NCBI GenBank assembly: GCA_017459895.1
Contig: JAFUCA010000006.1
Location: forward strand, 186,001 to 250,000
From: Bacillota bacterium
GTDB lineage: Bacteria > Bacillota > Clostridia > Peptostreptococcales > Anaerovoracaceae
Length of the DNA: 64,000 bases
Direction: 5' to 3'
In this document: positions 52,571 to 60,953 of the stretch, piece after piece
Layout: the number at the start of each line of letters is the position of its first letter
Position numbering within the stretch: position 1 is the stretch's first letter
Position numbers and translations under genes: made by a program
Notes under the pieces: generated by a model
The model's database searches: none
What the model was told of the DNA's origin: nothing
Seen by the model: only the letters and a program-made list of their open reading frames with translations

Positions 52571-52607
52571 CGCAGGGTGGTACGTTTGTACTACCTTGCG
52601 GATTTTT
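52571..52607. terminator. hairpin repeat, GGTAC family, copy 3, acting as bidirectional terminator
   Basis: CGCAGGGTGGTAC-GTTT-GTACTACCTTGCG (52571-52600), followed by GATTTTT on the plus strand and by GGGTTTTC on the minus strand. The stop codon of the convergent DUF202 gene lies in the stem. Confidence 0.85.
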
Positions 52608-52920
52608 CATTTTCCGGGTTCAGCGATTTGATCTTGCGCCGGACCAGGAAGAAATGGATCAGGCCGATGGCCTCCACTACCGGTGCCAGGAGCATGATGA
52701 TCACCCCCAGGGTGACGATGTTCTGATTGCTGACAAACTCGAACATACCGATGCCGGCGGCCAGCAGGGCGATGGCCGTCCGGGTATAGGCCAGCAAGGT
52801 CTGGGAGTTGGTCAGAGCCGTCCGCTCGAAGGCCATGGCCGTCCGCTCGCTGGACATCTCCGTCCGCTCATAGGCCATCTCGTCCTGTGTCATATCCTTT
52901 GTGATTTCTTTCGTGTTCAT
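52591..52920 (-). CDS. DUF202 small membrane protein (YidH-like)
   Basis: 109 residues from ATG 52920 with GGAGG upstream; a longer in-frame start is unlikely. N-terminal charged segment with repeated ERT (YERTEMSSERTAMAFERTAL), then LLAYTRTAIALLAAGIGMF and a second hydrophobic helix, as in DUF202. Role unknown. Its stop codon lies inside a terminator hairpin. Confidence 0.88.
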   Translation of the reverse strand: MNTKEITKDMTQDEMAYERTEMSSERTAMAFERTALTNSQTLLAYTRTAIALLAAGIGMFEFVSNQNIVTLGVIIMLLAPVVEAIGLIHFFLVRRKIKSLNPENEKSAR

Positions 52921-52967
52921 GGCGTCCGTTTCCTCCGCCAACAGTTTACAATGGAAAGCGCCGTGCG

Positions 52968-55097
52968 TCAATCGATCCGGAAGCCCTCGATGGAGTCATC
53001 CTCGCAGATCCCGTAGATATAGCTATCGATGTAGATGCAGCGGCTGACGGACGCGCGGGTCTCAAGTTTCCTGACATCCCCCAGCTTCCCAGCCTTTGCA
53101 GAGAAGATCAGAATGCCCTGAGAGCCGGTATCCGCGGCATCACCTGCGTCTGCGGATTCCTCCGGAGCATCGCTGAGTTCCTCTTCGATGATTTCGGCGT
53201 CATCCCACGTGACGACGTTTCGTTCGTAGGGAATGGCGTAGTAGTCGGCATCCGGTCCGACGAGCAGCGCCTTGTGATTGTACTGGACCGGGCTGTACAT
53301 GTCCGGGAACTCCTCGCTGCCTGCGACCGCCGGAGCCGAGGGGTCACTGATATCGAACAGGGCCAGTTTCACCCCATCCGTCGCCTCGCCGAACTCCGTC
53401 GTTTCGGTGGAGAAGCCGAGCCCCAGCAGGTGATCCGCATCGCAGGGGACCAGCAGGGTGGAGAAGCCGCTGATCTTGACGTGCCCTTCGATGACCGGAT
53501 TTACCGGATCGGAGAGATCGATGATGAACAGCGGATCGGTCTGCTCATAGGTGATGACGTAGGCTTTGTCCTTGATATAGCGGACGGCTTCAATGTGTTC
53601 GTCCCGCGCGAAGCCCCGGCAGGCGCCGAGCTGTTTCAGATTCTCATCCAGCAGGAACAGGTTGTTGACGTCCGCCCCCTCCGCGGAGGAGGTGGTAGCG
53701 ATCCGGAGGATCCCGTCCTTTTCATCCATGGAGAACTGGTCGTTCACCGTGCCGTCCACGGCAGTGCTGCAGCGGGTGCGCACCTTGCCCTCCGACAGGG
53801 AGACCTTGAGGATCTGCGTCTTCCAGTCCCGGGCGAAATAGCCGGGGAAGTAAACTTCGTCCTCTTCTGATGTCTTATCGGAACCGATCACGTACCCGGC
53901 GGAATCCGGCACCGAGGCTGTGACGTACAGGTTCTCCCCGTTGCAGTAGATCTCATCGGAGCATCCCAGGACGGCCTTCGTCCGGACAGAGTCTTTCGAA
54001 ACACTGCCTGAGGTCAGGTCCAGCAGCCCAACGACTGTAAAGGCTGGCGTTGCGACTTCCGGGAAGCTGCGGATATCCTCCACCGGGATGTCCCGCAGGG
54101 CACCGTCCGCATAGGAAAACTGAGGGAGCATTTCCCCGTGTTTATAAGATCCCATCATTTCGTTGGTCACCAGACAAAGGTGATCATCGATGAGGCGGGA
54201 GCTAAGATAGCTTCCGGTCTGGGAATAGCTGCTGGTCTTCCGCGGGCTGGCATGGTCGCTGACATCGTAGATCGTCGCTGTGGTGGTCTCGACCTCCTCC
54301 CGATGGTTCAAGAGTCCGCTGCCGCCATCCTTCCAGTCCCAGGAGATGATGATTAGCTGATCCTGATGGATGAACAGGTCGTGGATGTAGCCTCCCTGGT
54401 TTGCCGTGACAGCGCTGACCCGCTCTGCCTTGCCGTTCTTTGCTTTCGCGATGATGATCTGGTTTTCGGCGGAGGAGAGGTAGTAGATATAGTTTCCGTC
54501 GGTCTTGACGATGTCGGCCTCGTCGATCCCCTCCACCTGGGTATAGGTGTCGGAGTGGGAAGGCTCGCTGCTGCCCTTCGCTTCGGCCATGGGAGCATCC
54601 GCGGCCATGCTGTCAGAATCTGCCAGCTCGGCATCCTCGTTTATGGCGAGCGCATAGCCTCCATCCAGGGAGTAACCGGACTGCTCCCGGGCGGAGAGCA
54701 GGTTTTTCATCTCATGATCCAGTTCGTCGTAGCTGCTGAAGCTGACCAGACCGCTGTCATCGGCGATCAGACTGGAGCCGGGAGCACCGGAGCCTGGGAG
54801 CACCGAATGCAGCAAAGGGATCAGCCCGATGGCCAGGACCGCGCAGGCTGCTGCCGCGATCCCGATGCGCAGCCTGCGCCTCCGTGCGGGAGCATCCTTT
54901 GAGGAGGCGGCGGAGGGGTTCGATTTGGCGGGTGCTCCCACCGGCTCCTCTGTCAGCATCCGGCGAACCGCATCCTCCGACAGACCTTCCGGAACCTGCA
55001 GCCCGTCACCCTCGAATCTGCTGCGGACAAAATCCAGGTTCTCCCGGATGTCTTCGGCGTCTGCGCTATATTCAATGATCTTATCCTTATCGGTCAT
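52968..55097 (-). CDS. membrane-anchored beta-propeller protein, likely ECF anti-sigma/sensor
   Basis: 709 residues. A cytoplasmic N-terminal ~75 residues, one membrane helix (~78-100, after RRRRLRIG), then a large extracellular domain matching the C-terminal beta-propeller family PF09826 (HSDTYTQVEGIDEADIVKTD, VTYEQTDPLFIIDLSDP). Its start overlaps the ECF sigma gene by 4 bp, so the N terminus is a good candidate for an anti-sigma segment, although no ZAS motif is visible. An exact 11-mer (53089) is read as AKAG. Confidence 0.85.
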   Translation of the reverse strand: MTDKDKIIEYSADAEDIRENLDFVRSRFEGDGLQVPEGLSEDAVRRMLTEEPVGAPAKSNPSAASSKDAPARRRRLRIGIAAAACAVLAIGLIPLLHSVLPGSGAPGSSLIADDSGLVSFSSYDELDHEMKNLLSAREQSGYSLDGGYALAINEDAELADSDSMAADAPMAEAKGSSEPSHSDTYTQVEGIDEADIVKTDGNYIYYLSSAENQIIIAKAKNGKAERVSAVTANQGGYIHDLFIHQDQLIIISWDWKDGGSGLLNHREEVETTTATIYDVSDHASPRKTSSYSQTGSYLSSRLIDDHLCLVTNEMMGSYKHGEMLPQFSYADGALRDIPVEDIRSFPEVATPAFTVVGLLDLTSGSVSKDSVRTKAVLGCSDEIYCNGENLYVTASVPDSAGYVIGSDKTSEEDEVYFPGYFARDWKTQILKVSLSEGKVRTRCSTAVDGTVNDQFSMDEKDGILRIATTSSAEGADVNNLFLLDENLKQLGACRGFARDEHIEAVRYIKDKAYVITYEQTDPLFIIDLSDPVNPVIEGHVKISGFSTLLVPCDADHLLGLGFSTETTEFGEATDGVKLALFDISDPSAPAVAGSEEFPDMYSPVQYNHKALLVGPDADYYAIPYERNVVTWDDAEIIEEELSDAPEESADAGDAADTGSQGILIFSAKAGKLGDVRKLETRASVSRCIYIDSYIYGICEDDSIEGFRID

Positions 55098-55690
55098 ACG
55101 AAATACCCCCTTACTTTTTTCAGACTGCGGGAAAGGATGGAGCGGACGGAGCCGGAGGAAAGTCCGTGCATCTCGCCGATCTCTTCACTGGTCAGACCGC
55201 CGACAGCGGAGAGCAGAACGATGTCCCGGTCCCGCTCCGAAAGCTGATCCAAAGCCTCCTGCAGGATCAGCCAGGTATCGGTGTCGGTAGTTGTAGCAGG
55301 CACCGCGGCAGCGGGCTGCGCGGCGGCGATGCTTCCGCCGGACGGCACCGTCATGGCCGCTTCGCCGGACGCTGCGGTGACAGCCACTTTCCCGGACCGC
55401 ACGGCAGCACCGGCCAGCTCCCGCCGGCGGATCTGCTGTTGGATCAGCCTGGCGCAGCAGCCGGACAGGATCCGGAAGAGCCATCCGGCAAAGGCGTCCG
55501 GCTCCCGCACCTGCCCGATCTGTTTCCATGCCGACAGGACGCAGTCCGAAACCGCATCCTCCGCATCAGTTTCATTTCCCAGACGATAAAAGGCATAGCG
55601 ATACAGCCTGGTTTTGTACAGGCTGTACAGACGGCAGAAGGCATCGGCATCGCCGCCTCTGGACAGATTGATCAGTTCCCGCTCGTTCAT
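55094..55690 (-). CDS. ECF-type RNA polymerase sigma factor
   Basis: 198 residues. Region 2 (LSRGGDADAFCRLYSLYKTR, DAEDAVSDCVLSAWKQI) and region 4 (LDQLSERDRDIVLLSAVGGL, then a HTH) are clear. Between them sits an unusual ~45-residue Ala/Val/Thr linker (about 95-140), longer than usual. It is translationally coupled (ATGA) to the beta-propeller gene, so the two probably form a sigma/anti-sigma pair responding to an envelope signal. Confidence 0.93.
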   Translation of the reverse strand: MNERELINLSRGGDADAFCRLYSLYKTRLYRYAFYRLGNETDAEDAVSDCVLSAWKQIGQVREPDAFAGWLFRILSGCCARLIQQQIRRRELAGAAVRSGKVAVTAASGEAAMTVPSGGSIAAAQPAAAVPATTTDTDTWLILQEALDQLSERDRDIVLLSAVGGLTSEEIGEMHGLSSGSVRSILSRSLKKVRGYFV

Positions 55691-55793
55691 CGCTTCTTAG
55701 AATCCTTCCCTGTTTCAAGGTGTTGCTTTTAAGTGCTTTCACTATATAAGTAGGCAGTAAGGGTAAAAGTGCTGCAGGAATATTGCGGAATAT

Positions 55794-56906
55794 TTACAGA
55801 TAATCCATACGGATTTCCTTCTGATATTTCCCGAAGGCGGAAGGGATCGAGTAAACATCGCTGAGCTGGCGGGCATCCGCCAGAAACAGCTCGTGCTCCC
55901 GGGGGCTGCCTTCCGCGAAAGGCTCCCATTCGTCTGCGAGGATCTGCCATCCCGTCATGTGCCATTCCCGGTGAGAGAAAATGTGCTTCGCCGCCGGGAG
56001 CTTCTGCAGCCGCAGGGCAGTGAATCCCAGATCCCGGGCAAACCGGACGGCCTCGTCCCGGTCCAGCGTCCCGGGGGCATTGGGGAACTCATAGAGTCCG
56101 GCGAGCAGACCGTGCTCCGGCCGCTTCCGCAGCGCCAGCTTCTGATTATAGTAAATGAGGAAGACCGTCTTCTCTTCGATCAAACGACGTTTCTTCGCCG
56201 GCACGACCGGAAGCTCCTGCTCCAGGCCGCAGCTTCGGGCGGTGCAGAGCTCTGCCCAGGGGCACTCGCCGCACAGGGGAGCGCCGGCCGGGAGACAGAT
56301 ACATGCTCCCAGATCCATCAGCGCCTGATTCATATCGCCGCAGCGGCTCTCGGGGAAGATCGTCAGATAGTATTCTCTCGCGGCGGATTTCGCTGCGTCC
56401 GCTTTGATGCTCCCGTCGTATCCGGTCATGCGGGCGAAGACCCGCAGCAGATTTCCGTCCACAGCGGGGATGCGCGCATCATAACAGATCGAGGCAATGG
56501 CGGAAGCTGTGTAGGGGCCGATGCCGGCCAGCTTCAGGAGCGCCTCGTAGGTACGGGGCATCCGGCCGCCGTGCTCCGCCAGGATCTGGTTCGCGGCCTT
56601 GTGCAGATTCCGGACGCGGCTGTAATAGCCGAGTCCCTCCCACAGCTTCAGATACACGTCCTCATCAGCCTTTGCGAGAGACTCGATGGTCGGCAGCGCC
56701 GCAAGGAACCGGGTGTAGTAGTCCCGGACGGCCTCGACCCGCGTCTGCTGGAGCATGATCTCTGACAGCCAGACGTGGTATGGGGTCGGGTCCTCCCGCC
56801 AGGGCAGGATCCGCCGGTTCGCGTCGTACCATCGGAGAAGCCGTTCGGCAGGAGATTCTGTGACGGGGGAAGTACCTGTGTTTTTCTCATTCGAATCGTT
56901 TTTCAT
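55794..56906 (-). CDS. mutY: A/G-specific adenine glycosylase
   Basis: 370 residues from ATG 56906. HhH-GPD glycosylase: WLSEIMLQQTRVEAV with the catalytic Glu, LAGIGPYTASAIAS with HhH, and the catalytic Asp in IPAVDGNLLRV. The FeS cluster cysteines are in CICLPAGAPLCGECPWAELC. A NUDIX-like C-terminal domain follows. It removes A opposite 8-oxoG. A one-mismatch 11-mer at 56665. The intergenic space upstream carries 29-bp iterons. Confidence 0.95.
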   Translation of the reverse strand: MKNDSNEKNTGTSPVTESPAERLLRWYDANRRILPWREDPTPYHVWLSEIMLQQTRVEAVRDYYTRFLAALPTIESLAKADEDVYLKLWEGLGYYSRVRNLHKAANQILAEHGGRMPRTYEALLKLAGIGPYTASAIASICYDARIPAVDGNLLRVFARMTGYDGSIKADAAKSAAREYYLTIFPESRCGDMNQALMDLGACICLPAGAPLCGECPWAELCTARSCGLEQELPVVPAKKRRLIEEKTVFLIYYNQKLALRKRPEHGLLAGLYEFPNAPGTLDRDEAVRFARDLGFTALRLQKLPAAKHIFSHREWHMTGWQILADEWEPFAEGSPREHELFLADARQLSDVYSIPSAFGKYQKEIRMDYL

Positions 56907-56932
56907 GGGTCCAGTATAGCACAGAAGGCATG

Positions 56933-57019
56933 AAGATGTAAAACGTGTAAATCTTGACATCAAGATGTAAAACAAGTAAAATTACATCGAAAGATGTAAA
57001 ACATGTAATTCGGTGAATG
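56933..57019. repeat. three 29-bp direct repeats (iterons)
   Basis: AAGATGTAAAAC begins at 56933, 56962 and 56991, exactly 29 bp apart. Within each unit, NNGTAA follows. They start 27 bp upstream of mutY's ATG (divergent) and reach the ATG of the AAA ATPase gene. They overlap a sigma-A promoter, so they look like an operator. Confidence 0.92.
56954..56982 (+). promoter_or_regulatory. sigma-A promoter inside the iterons
   Basis: -35 TTGACA (56954-56959), 17-bp spacer, -10 TAAAAT (56977-56982). The second repeat covers the spacer, so a bound protein would block or help RNA polymerase directly. Confidence 0.85.
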
Positions 57020-58105
57020 AAGATGAAGAATGAAATAAACCCATACACACCAGCCTTTGGGACACCGCCGACAGCATATATTCATCGGGAACAGATCGAA
57101 AACCAGATCATGAATGAATTCTGCGGGCCCGGCTCAGTCCCCATGTCATATATGATCATCGGAGCGAGAGGGACAGGCAAGACCGTGCTCATGCATGAGA
57201 TTGCGAATCGTTTCGAGACATCCGCCGACTGGGTCGTGGCAAGAATGAATCCGAACGTGGATATGCTGGACTCGCTGCTCCATAAACTGGCGGGACATAA
57301 GAAAGCAGCTCCCGCGATAAAGTCGGCGAAGATCAACCTTGCGTTCTTCGGTCTGACCGTGGATTTCTCAACTCCGCAGATCAAAGATGTGGAAGAAGCG
57401 ATCGCCGAAATCGTCAAAGGATTAAGGGATAATGAAAAACGCCTTCTGATCATCGTAGATGAAGCGACCAATACGGCATCGATGAAGAAATTCGCCAGCG
57501 CGTATCAGAATCTGATCGGGCAGAAGCTTCCGGTGTATCTTCTCATGACGGGACTTTATGAGAACATCAGCCGATTAAAAAACGAAAAGAACCTGACATT
57601 TCTGTACCGCATGCCGCGAATCCTTCTGTCACCCCTCAGCCTGAACCGGATCAGGGAGAACTACATGAACACATTGGAAGTTGATGTGGCGGCGGCAGAA
57701 ATGATGGCCGACATAACAAAAGGATATTCCTATGGGTTTCAGCTGCTGGGGAAACTGACCTGGGACAACCGGGGAGAGTATACGGAGATCCTGGAGACGT
57801 ACCGAAGCACTCTGTATGAAATGGTCTACGAGAAAATATGGGAAGAGATGAGCGATACCGATAAGTATGTCATGTTCTGCGCGGCGACCACAGAAGGGAC
57901 GAGGGTGACAGATATCAGAAAGGCCGCCGGCCAAAACACGAATCTGTTTTCGACCTATAAGGACCGGTTGATCAAGAAGGGATTGCTGCACAGCAGCAGA
58001 TACGGACACGTGGAGATAGCGCTGCCCTTTTTCAAGGGGTTCATTCTGCAGCGTTATGAAGGCAGACGCCTGGCAAGATCTGAGGATCTGCCGGATGATC
58101 TATAA
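57017..58105 (+). CDS. AAA_16/ORC-like ATPase with C-terminal winged helix
   Basis: 362 residues (ATG 57017 or 57023; no strong ribosome site). Walker A IIGARGTGKTVLMHEIA (~51-67), Walker B LLIIVDEATN, sensor-like VYLLMTGLYENI, and a C-terminal winged helix (TDIRKAAGQNTNLFSTYKDRLIKKGLL). This architecture resembles ORC/Cdc6-like or STAND ATPases of mobile elements and of unknown prokaryotic loci. It may bind the 29-bp iterons in its own promoter. A one-mismatch 11-mer at 57050. A racemase follows 23 bp downstream. Confidence 0.8.
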   Translation: MKMKNEINPYTPAFGTPPTAYIHREQIENQIMNEFCGPGSVPMSYMIIGARGTGKTVLMHEIANRFETSADWVVARMNPNVDMLDSLLHKLAGHKKAAPAIKSAKINLAFFGLTVDFSTPQIKDVEEAIAEIVKGLRDNEKRLLIIVDEATNTASMKKFASAYQNLIGQKLPVYLLMTGLYENISRLKNEKNLTFLYRMPRILLSPLSLNRIRENYMNTLEVDVAAAEMMADITKGYSYGFQLLGKLTWDNRGEYTEILETYRSTLYEMVYEKIWEEMSDTDKYVMFCAATTEGTRVTDIRKAAGQNTNLFSTYKDRLIKKGLLHSSRYGHVEIALPFFKGFILQRYEGRRLARSEDLPDDL

Positions 58106-58127
58106 GGTAACAAGGAGGAGGAGAAAC

Positions 58128-59213
58128 ATGTACCCAAAGCTTTTGATCGACATCAACAAACTGAGAGAGAACATCGATGCAGTCGCGAAAATCACGAAGG
58201 ATGACGGCGGCTGCAGCATGATGATCGTCACGAAGTGTCTTTGCGCGGACCGCAGGGTCGCCGAGATGATCACGGCCCATCCGAGGGTGGACTATCTGGC
58301 TGATTCGCGTATCGCCAATATACGATCCTATCAGGATCTGGTGGAGAAAAACGGCAAGCAGAGCGTGCTGCTGCGGCTGCCCCAGATGAGCGAGATCGAG
58401 GAGGTCGTCCGGTACGCGGACATCAGCTTCAATTCGGAGATGACCACCATCCGGGCGCTGAATGAAGAGGCCGGCCGGCAGGGCAAGGTCCATAAGGTCG
58501 TGCTGATGGTGGATCTGGGAGATCTGCGGGAAGGCATCTTCTTCGAAAACGAAGAGGAAATCCTGCAGACGGCGGAGGCGATCCACGCCATGGAGAATGT
58601 GGAGCTGTACGGCATGGGAACCAACCTGACCTGCTACGGCGCCATTATCCCGAAGAACGACAATCTCTCCGTGCTCTGCGACATCGCCGGCAAGGTCGAG
58701 CAAAGGCTGGGCATTGAGCTTTCGATGATCTCGGGCGGCAACTCCAGTTCGATCTACCTGGTGGGGAAGGGCGAGCTTCCGGAGAAGATCAGCAACCTGC
58801 GTCTGGGGGAGAGCTTCCTGCTGGGAAACGACACGGCCTATGGCAGCCGACTGCCGGGAACGGTGAACGACGGGCTGCTGTGTGAAGCCCAGATCGTCGA
58901 GCTGAAGACGAAACCGTCCCTGCCCATCGGCGAGGTCGGCGTGGATGCCTTCGGACAGAAACCGTTTTATGAAGACCGGGGACGGATCCGCCGGGCGATC
59001 CTGGCCATCGGTCAGCAGGACACGGATCGGGACGGCATGCATCCCCTCGATGAGAAGGTGGATGTGCTGGGCGCCAGCTCCGACCATCTGATCCTGGATG
59101 TGACGAAGTCGGACAGAGAATATCAGATCGGTGATACGGTCCGGTTCACGCTGGATTACGGCGCGGTGCTGCGTCTCGCCACCAGCCCCTATGTGGAGAG
59201 GGAATTCATCTGA
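58128..59213 (+). CDS. alanine/ornithine-racemase-family PLP enzyme
   Basis: 361 residues from ATG 58128 behind AAGGAGGAGG. The N-terminal barrel shows LLIDINKLRENIDAV and the PLP-Lys in MMIVTKCLCAD. The family includes ornithine racemase of Clostridium and YhfX. With the putrescine/ornithine-type aminotransferase in the window, an ornithine or related racemase role is reasonable but not proven. An exact 11-mer (58700) is read as QRL. Confidence 0.82.
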   Translation: MYPKLLIDINKLRENIDAVAKITKDDGGCSMMIVTKCLCADRRVAEMITAHPRVDYLADSRIANIRSYQDLVEKNGKQSVLLRLPQMSEIEEVVRYADISFNSEMTTIRALNEEAGRQGKVHKVVLMVDLGDLREGIFFENEEEILQTAEAIHAMENVELYGMGTNLTCYGAIIPKNDNLSVLCDIAGKVEQRLGIELSMISGGNSSSIYLVGKGELPEKISNLRLGESFLLGNDTAYGSRLPGTVNDGLLCEAQIVELKTKPSLPIGEVGVDAFGQKPFYEDRGRIRRAILAIGQQDTDRDGMHPLDEKVDVLGASSDHLILDVTKSDREYQIGDTVRFTLDYGAVLRLATSPYVEREFI

Positions 59214-59226
59214 TTCTTACGCGTTC

Positions 59227-59898
59227 CTACGCGCCGAAGGTCACGTAGGTGTTTTCGAAGCCATAGGTATCGGAGGTGGTCACGCCGGCGATCTCAAACC
59301 CCAGGCTCTGATAGAACCGAATATCGTATTCGCCGTTGGTGAAGAGCATGATCGGCAGGTCGTGGTCCGAAGACCAGTTTATAACCTGCTGAAGCAGGCG
59401 CCGGCCGCGGCCCTGATGCTGGTATTCCGGTTCCACAGCGACGAAGTCGATGTAGAGATAGGTCTGGGGCAGATCCAGCTTGGCCTCCTCCCGGTCCAGT
59501 TCTTCGAAAAACCCGTGCCAGGTGGCCCGCTGCTGCGGGGTGAGCCGTTCCATGGCTGCCTGCCAGGCGGCGTTTTCGCAGTCCGCGGCAGCGATGCGCA
59601 CCGGATCCCCGAAGTCGAATTCGTCGCTGTGCATCATGACGGCGCATTCATGGATGCCCTCATCCAGGCTGAAACCTGCGCCGTAACAGAAATCATAGGC
59701 GGCATAGTAACGGACGACCGCTTCGATGGCGGCCAGCCGGGAGGCCTCCTCGGGGAAGGCGTGCAGCAGTTTAGGGTATTTCCGGAAGGCCCGGATCATC
59801 ATCCGGCAGGCGGTCTCCTGCTGGGAAGGCTGTATCCGGTGCAGCCCGGGGATATCGATCGGATGCTCCGCCGGGAGCACGATGCTCTTCTGACACAT
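59227..59898 (-). CDS. GNAT-family N-acetyltransferase
   Basis: 223 residues. Acetyl-CoA pyrophosphate loop is in VEPEYQHQGRGRRLLQQV (~160-178), with the following FYQSLGFEIAG. The N-terminal half is an unusual helical part (SQQETACRMMIRAFRKYP). Substrate unknown. It is transcribed divergently to nothing obvious; its stop lies 14 bp past the convergent racemase stop. Confidence 0.88.
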   Translation of the reverse strand: MCQKSIVLPAEHPIDIPGLHRIQPSQQETACRMMIRAFRKYPKLLHAFPEEASRLAAIEAVVRYYAAYDFCYGAGFSLDEGIHECAVMMHSDEFDFGDPVRIAAADCENAAWQAAMERLTPQQRATWHGFFEELDREEAKLDLPQTYLYIDFVAVEPEYQHQGRGRRLLQQVINWSSDHDLPIMLFTNGEYDIRFYQSLGFEIAGVTTSDTYGFENTYVTFGA

Positions 59899-59911
59899 TC
59901 GAGGTTCCTCC

Positions 59912-60868
59912 CTATTTGAAATAATCCAGGATCCCGAGGATCGAATTCTCCACCATGTCCGAAACGGCTTCCTTCGTATAGAACGCCATGTGGGGCGTGG
60001 TGATCACGTTCGGGTGGGAATTGAGGATGGCCAGCTGCGGGTTGTTCAGCGGCTCGCCCATCCGGTTGTAATAGTACATTCCGTATTCGTTCTCCACGGT
60101 GTCCAGGCAGGCGAAGCCCAGGCGGCTGCTCTCGATGGCGTCGATCATCGCCTCGGAATCCACCAGCGGTCCTCTGGCGCAGTTAACCAGACCGGCGCCC
60201 GGCTTCATTTTCGCAAAGGCTGCGGCGTCGATCATATGATAATTCTCTTCGAGACCCGGAGCATGCAGGGTGATGACATCGCTTTCCCGCAGCAGGGTAT
60301 CCAGATCCGTGTATTCCACGACATCGCTCAGTTCAGCCTTTGGGAAAGGATCACAGGCCAGCATACGGCAGCCGAAGCCGGTCAGTTCCCGGGCCACGCA
60401 TGCGCCGATCCGTCCGGTACCCACGATGCCGACGGTCAGATTGCCCAGCTCGCAGGCCAGTTTGCCCTCCAGGGTGTAGTCCTGCACCTCGGCCCGCAGG
60501 CGGATGTATTTGAGCTTGCGGATGCCCAGCAGGATCATCATGACGGTGTAGTCGGCGACGGTGGCCGGGGAATAGGTGATGTTCAGCACGCCGATTCCCT
60601 TTTCCCGGGCGTAGTTATAGTCGATGTGATCGTAACCGATGGTCCGGGTGGCGATGCAGCGGATCCCCATCTCACAGTACTTATCGATCATGGCCTTATC
60701 CACCGGTGCGGTCAGAATGTTGATCGCATCGCAGCCGGCAGCCAGATCGGCGTTCTCCAGCGTTGGTTTCTCCCCGCAGGAGTCGAATTCGATATTGTAT
60801 TTTTTGCCGAAGGTGTCGAAGTAGACCCGTTCGTCGTATTCCCGCAGTCCGTAGACAAACATTTTCAT
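59912..60868 (-). CDS. D-isomer-specific 2-hydroxyacid dehydrogenase (D-lactate type)
   Basis: 318 residues. NAD-binding motif GIVGTGRIGACVARELTGFG, the active-site Arg in NCARGPLVD, Glu in DTVENEYG, and His in PHMAFYT. The N-terminal part has TRTIGYDHIDY as in D-lactate/VanH-type enzymes. Start ATG-AAA-ATG follows AAGGTGG. It could make D-lactate or reduce another 2-oxoacid. Two one- or two-mismatch 11-mers lie inside (60213, 60333). Confidence 0.92.
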   Translation of the reverse strand: MKMFVYGLREYDERVYFDTFGKKYNIEFDSCGEKPTLENADLAAGCDAINILTAPVDKAMIDKYCEMGIRCIATRTIGYDHIDYNYAREKGIGVLNITYSPATVADYTVMMILLGIRKLKYIRLRAEVQDYTLEGKLACELGNLTVGIVGTGRIGACVARELTGFGCRMLACDPFPKAELSDVVEYTDLDTLLRESDVITLHAPGLEENYHMIDAAAFAKMKPGAGLVNCARGPLVDSEAMIDAIESSRLGFACLDTVENEYGMYYYNRMGEPLNNPQLAILNSHPNVITTPHMAFYTKEAVSDMVENSILGILDYFK

Positions 60869-60930
60869 GAGATTGCCACCTTAATTCCTGATTCTGTGTG
60901 GATTTTTTTCGATGGAAATTATATCATATT

Positions 60931-60952
60931 AGCGTACGAAAGGAAATACGCT
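60931..60952 (+). promoter_or_regulatory. hairpin with the fumarase Shine-Dalgarno in its loop
   Basis: AGCGTA (60931-60936) pairs with TACGCT (60947-60952); the loop CGAAAGGAAA exposes AAAGGA. The start codon follows at 60954. Upstream TATCAT is a likely -10. Confidence 0.55.
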
Positions 60953-60953
60953 C

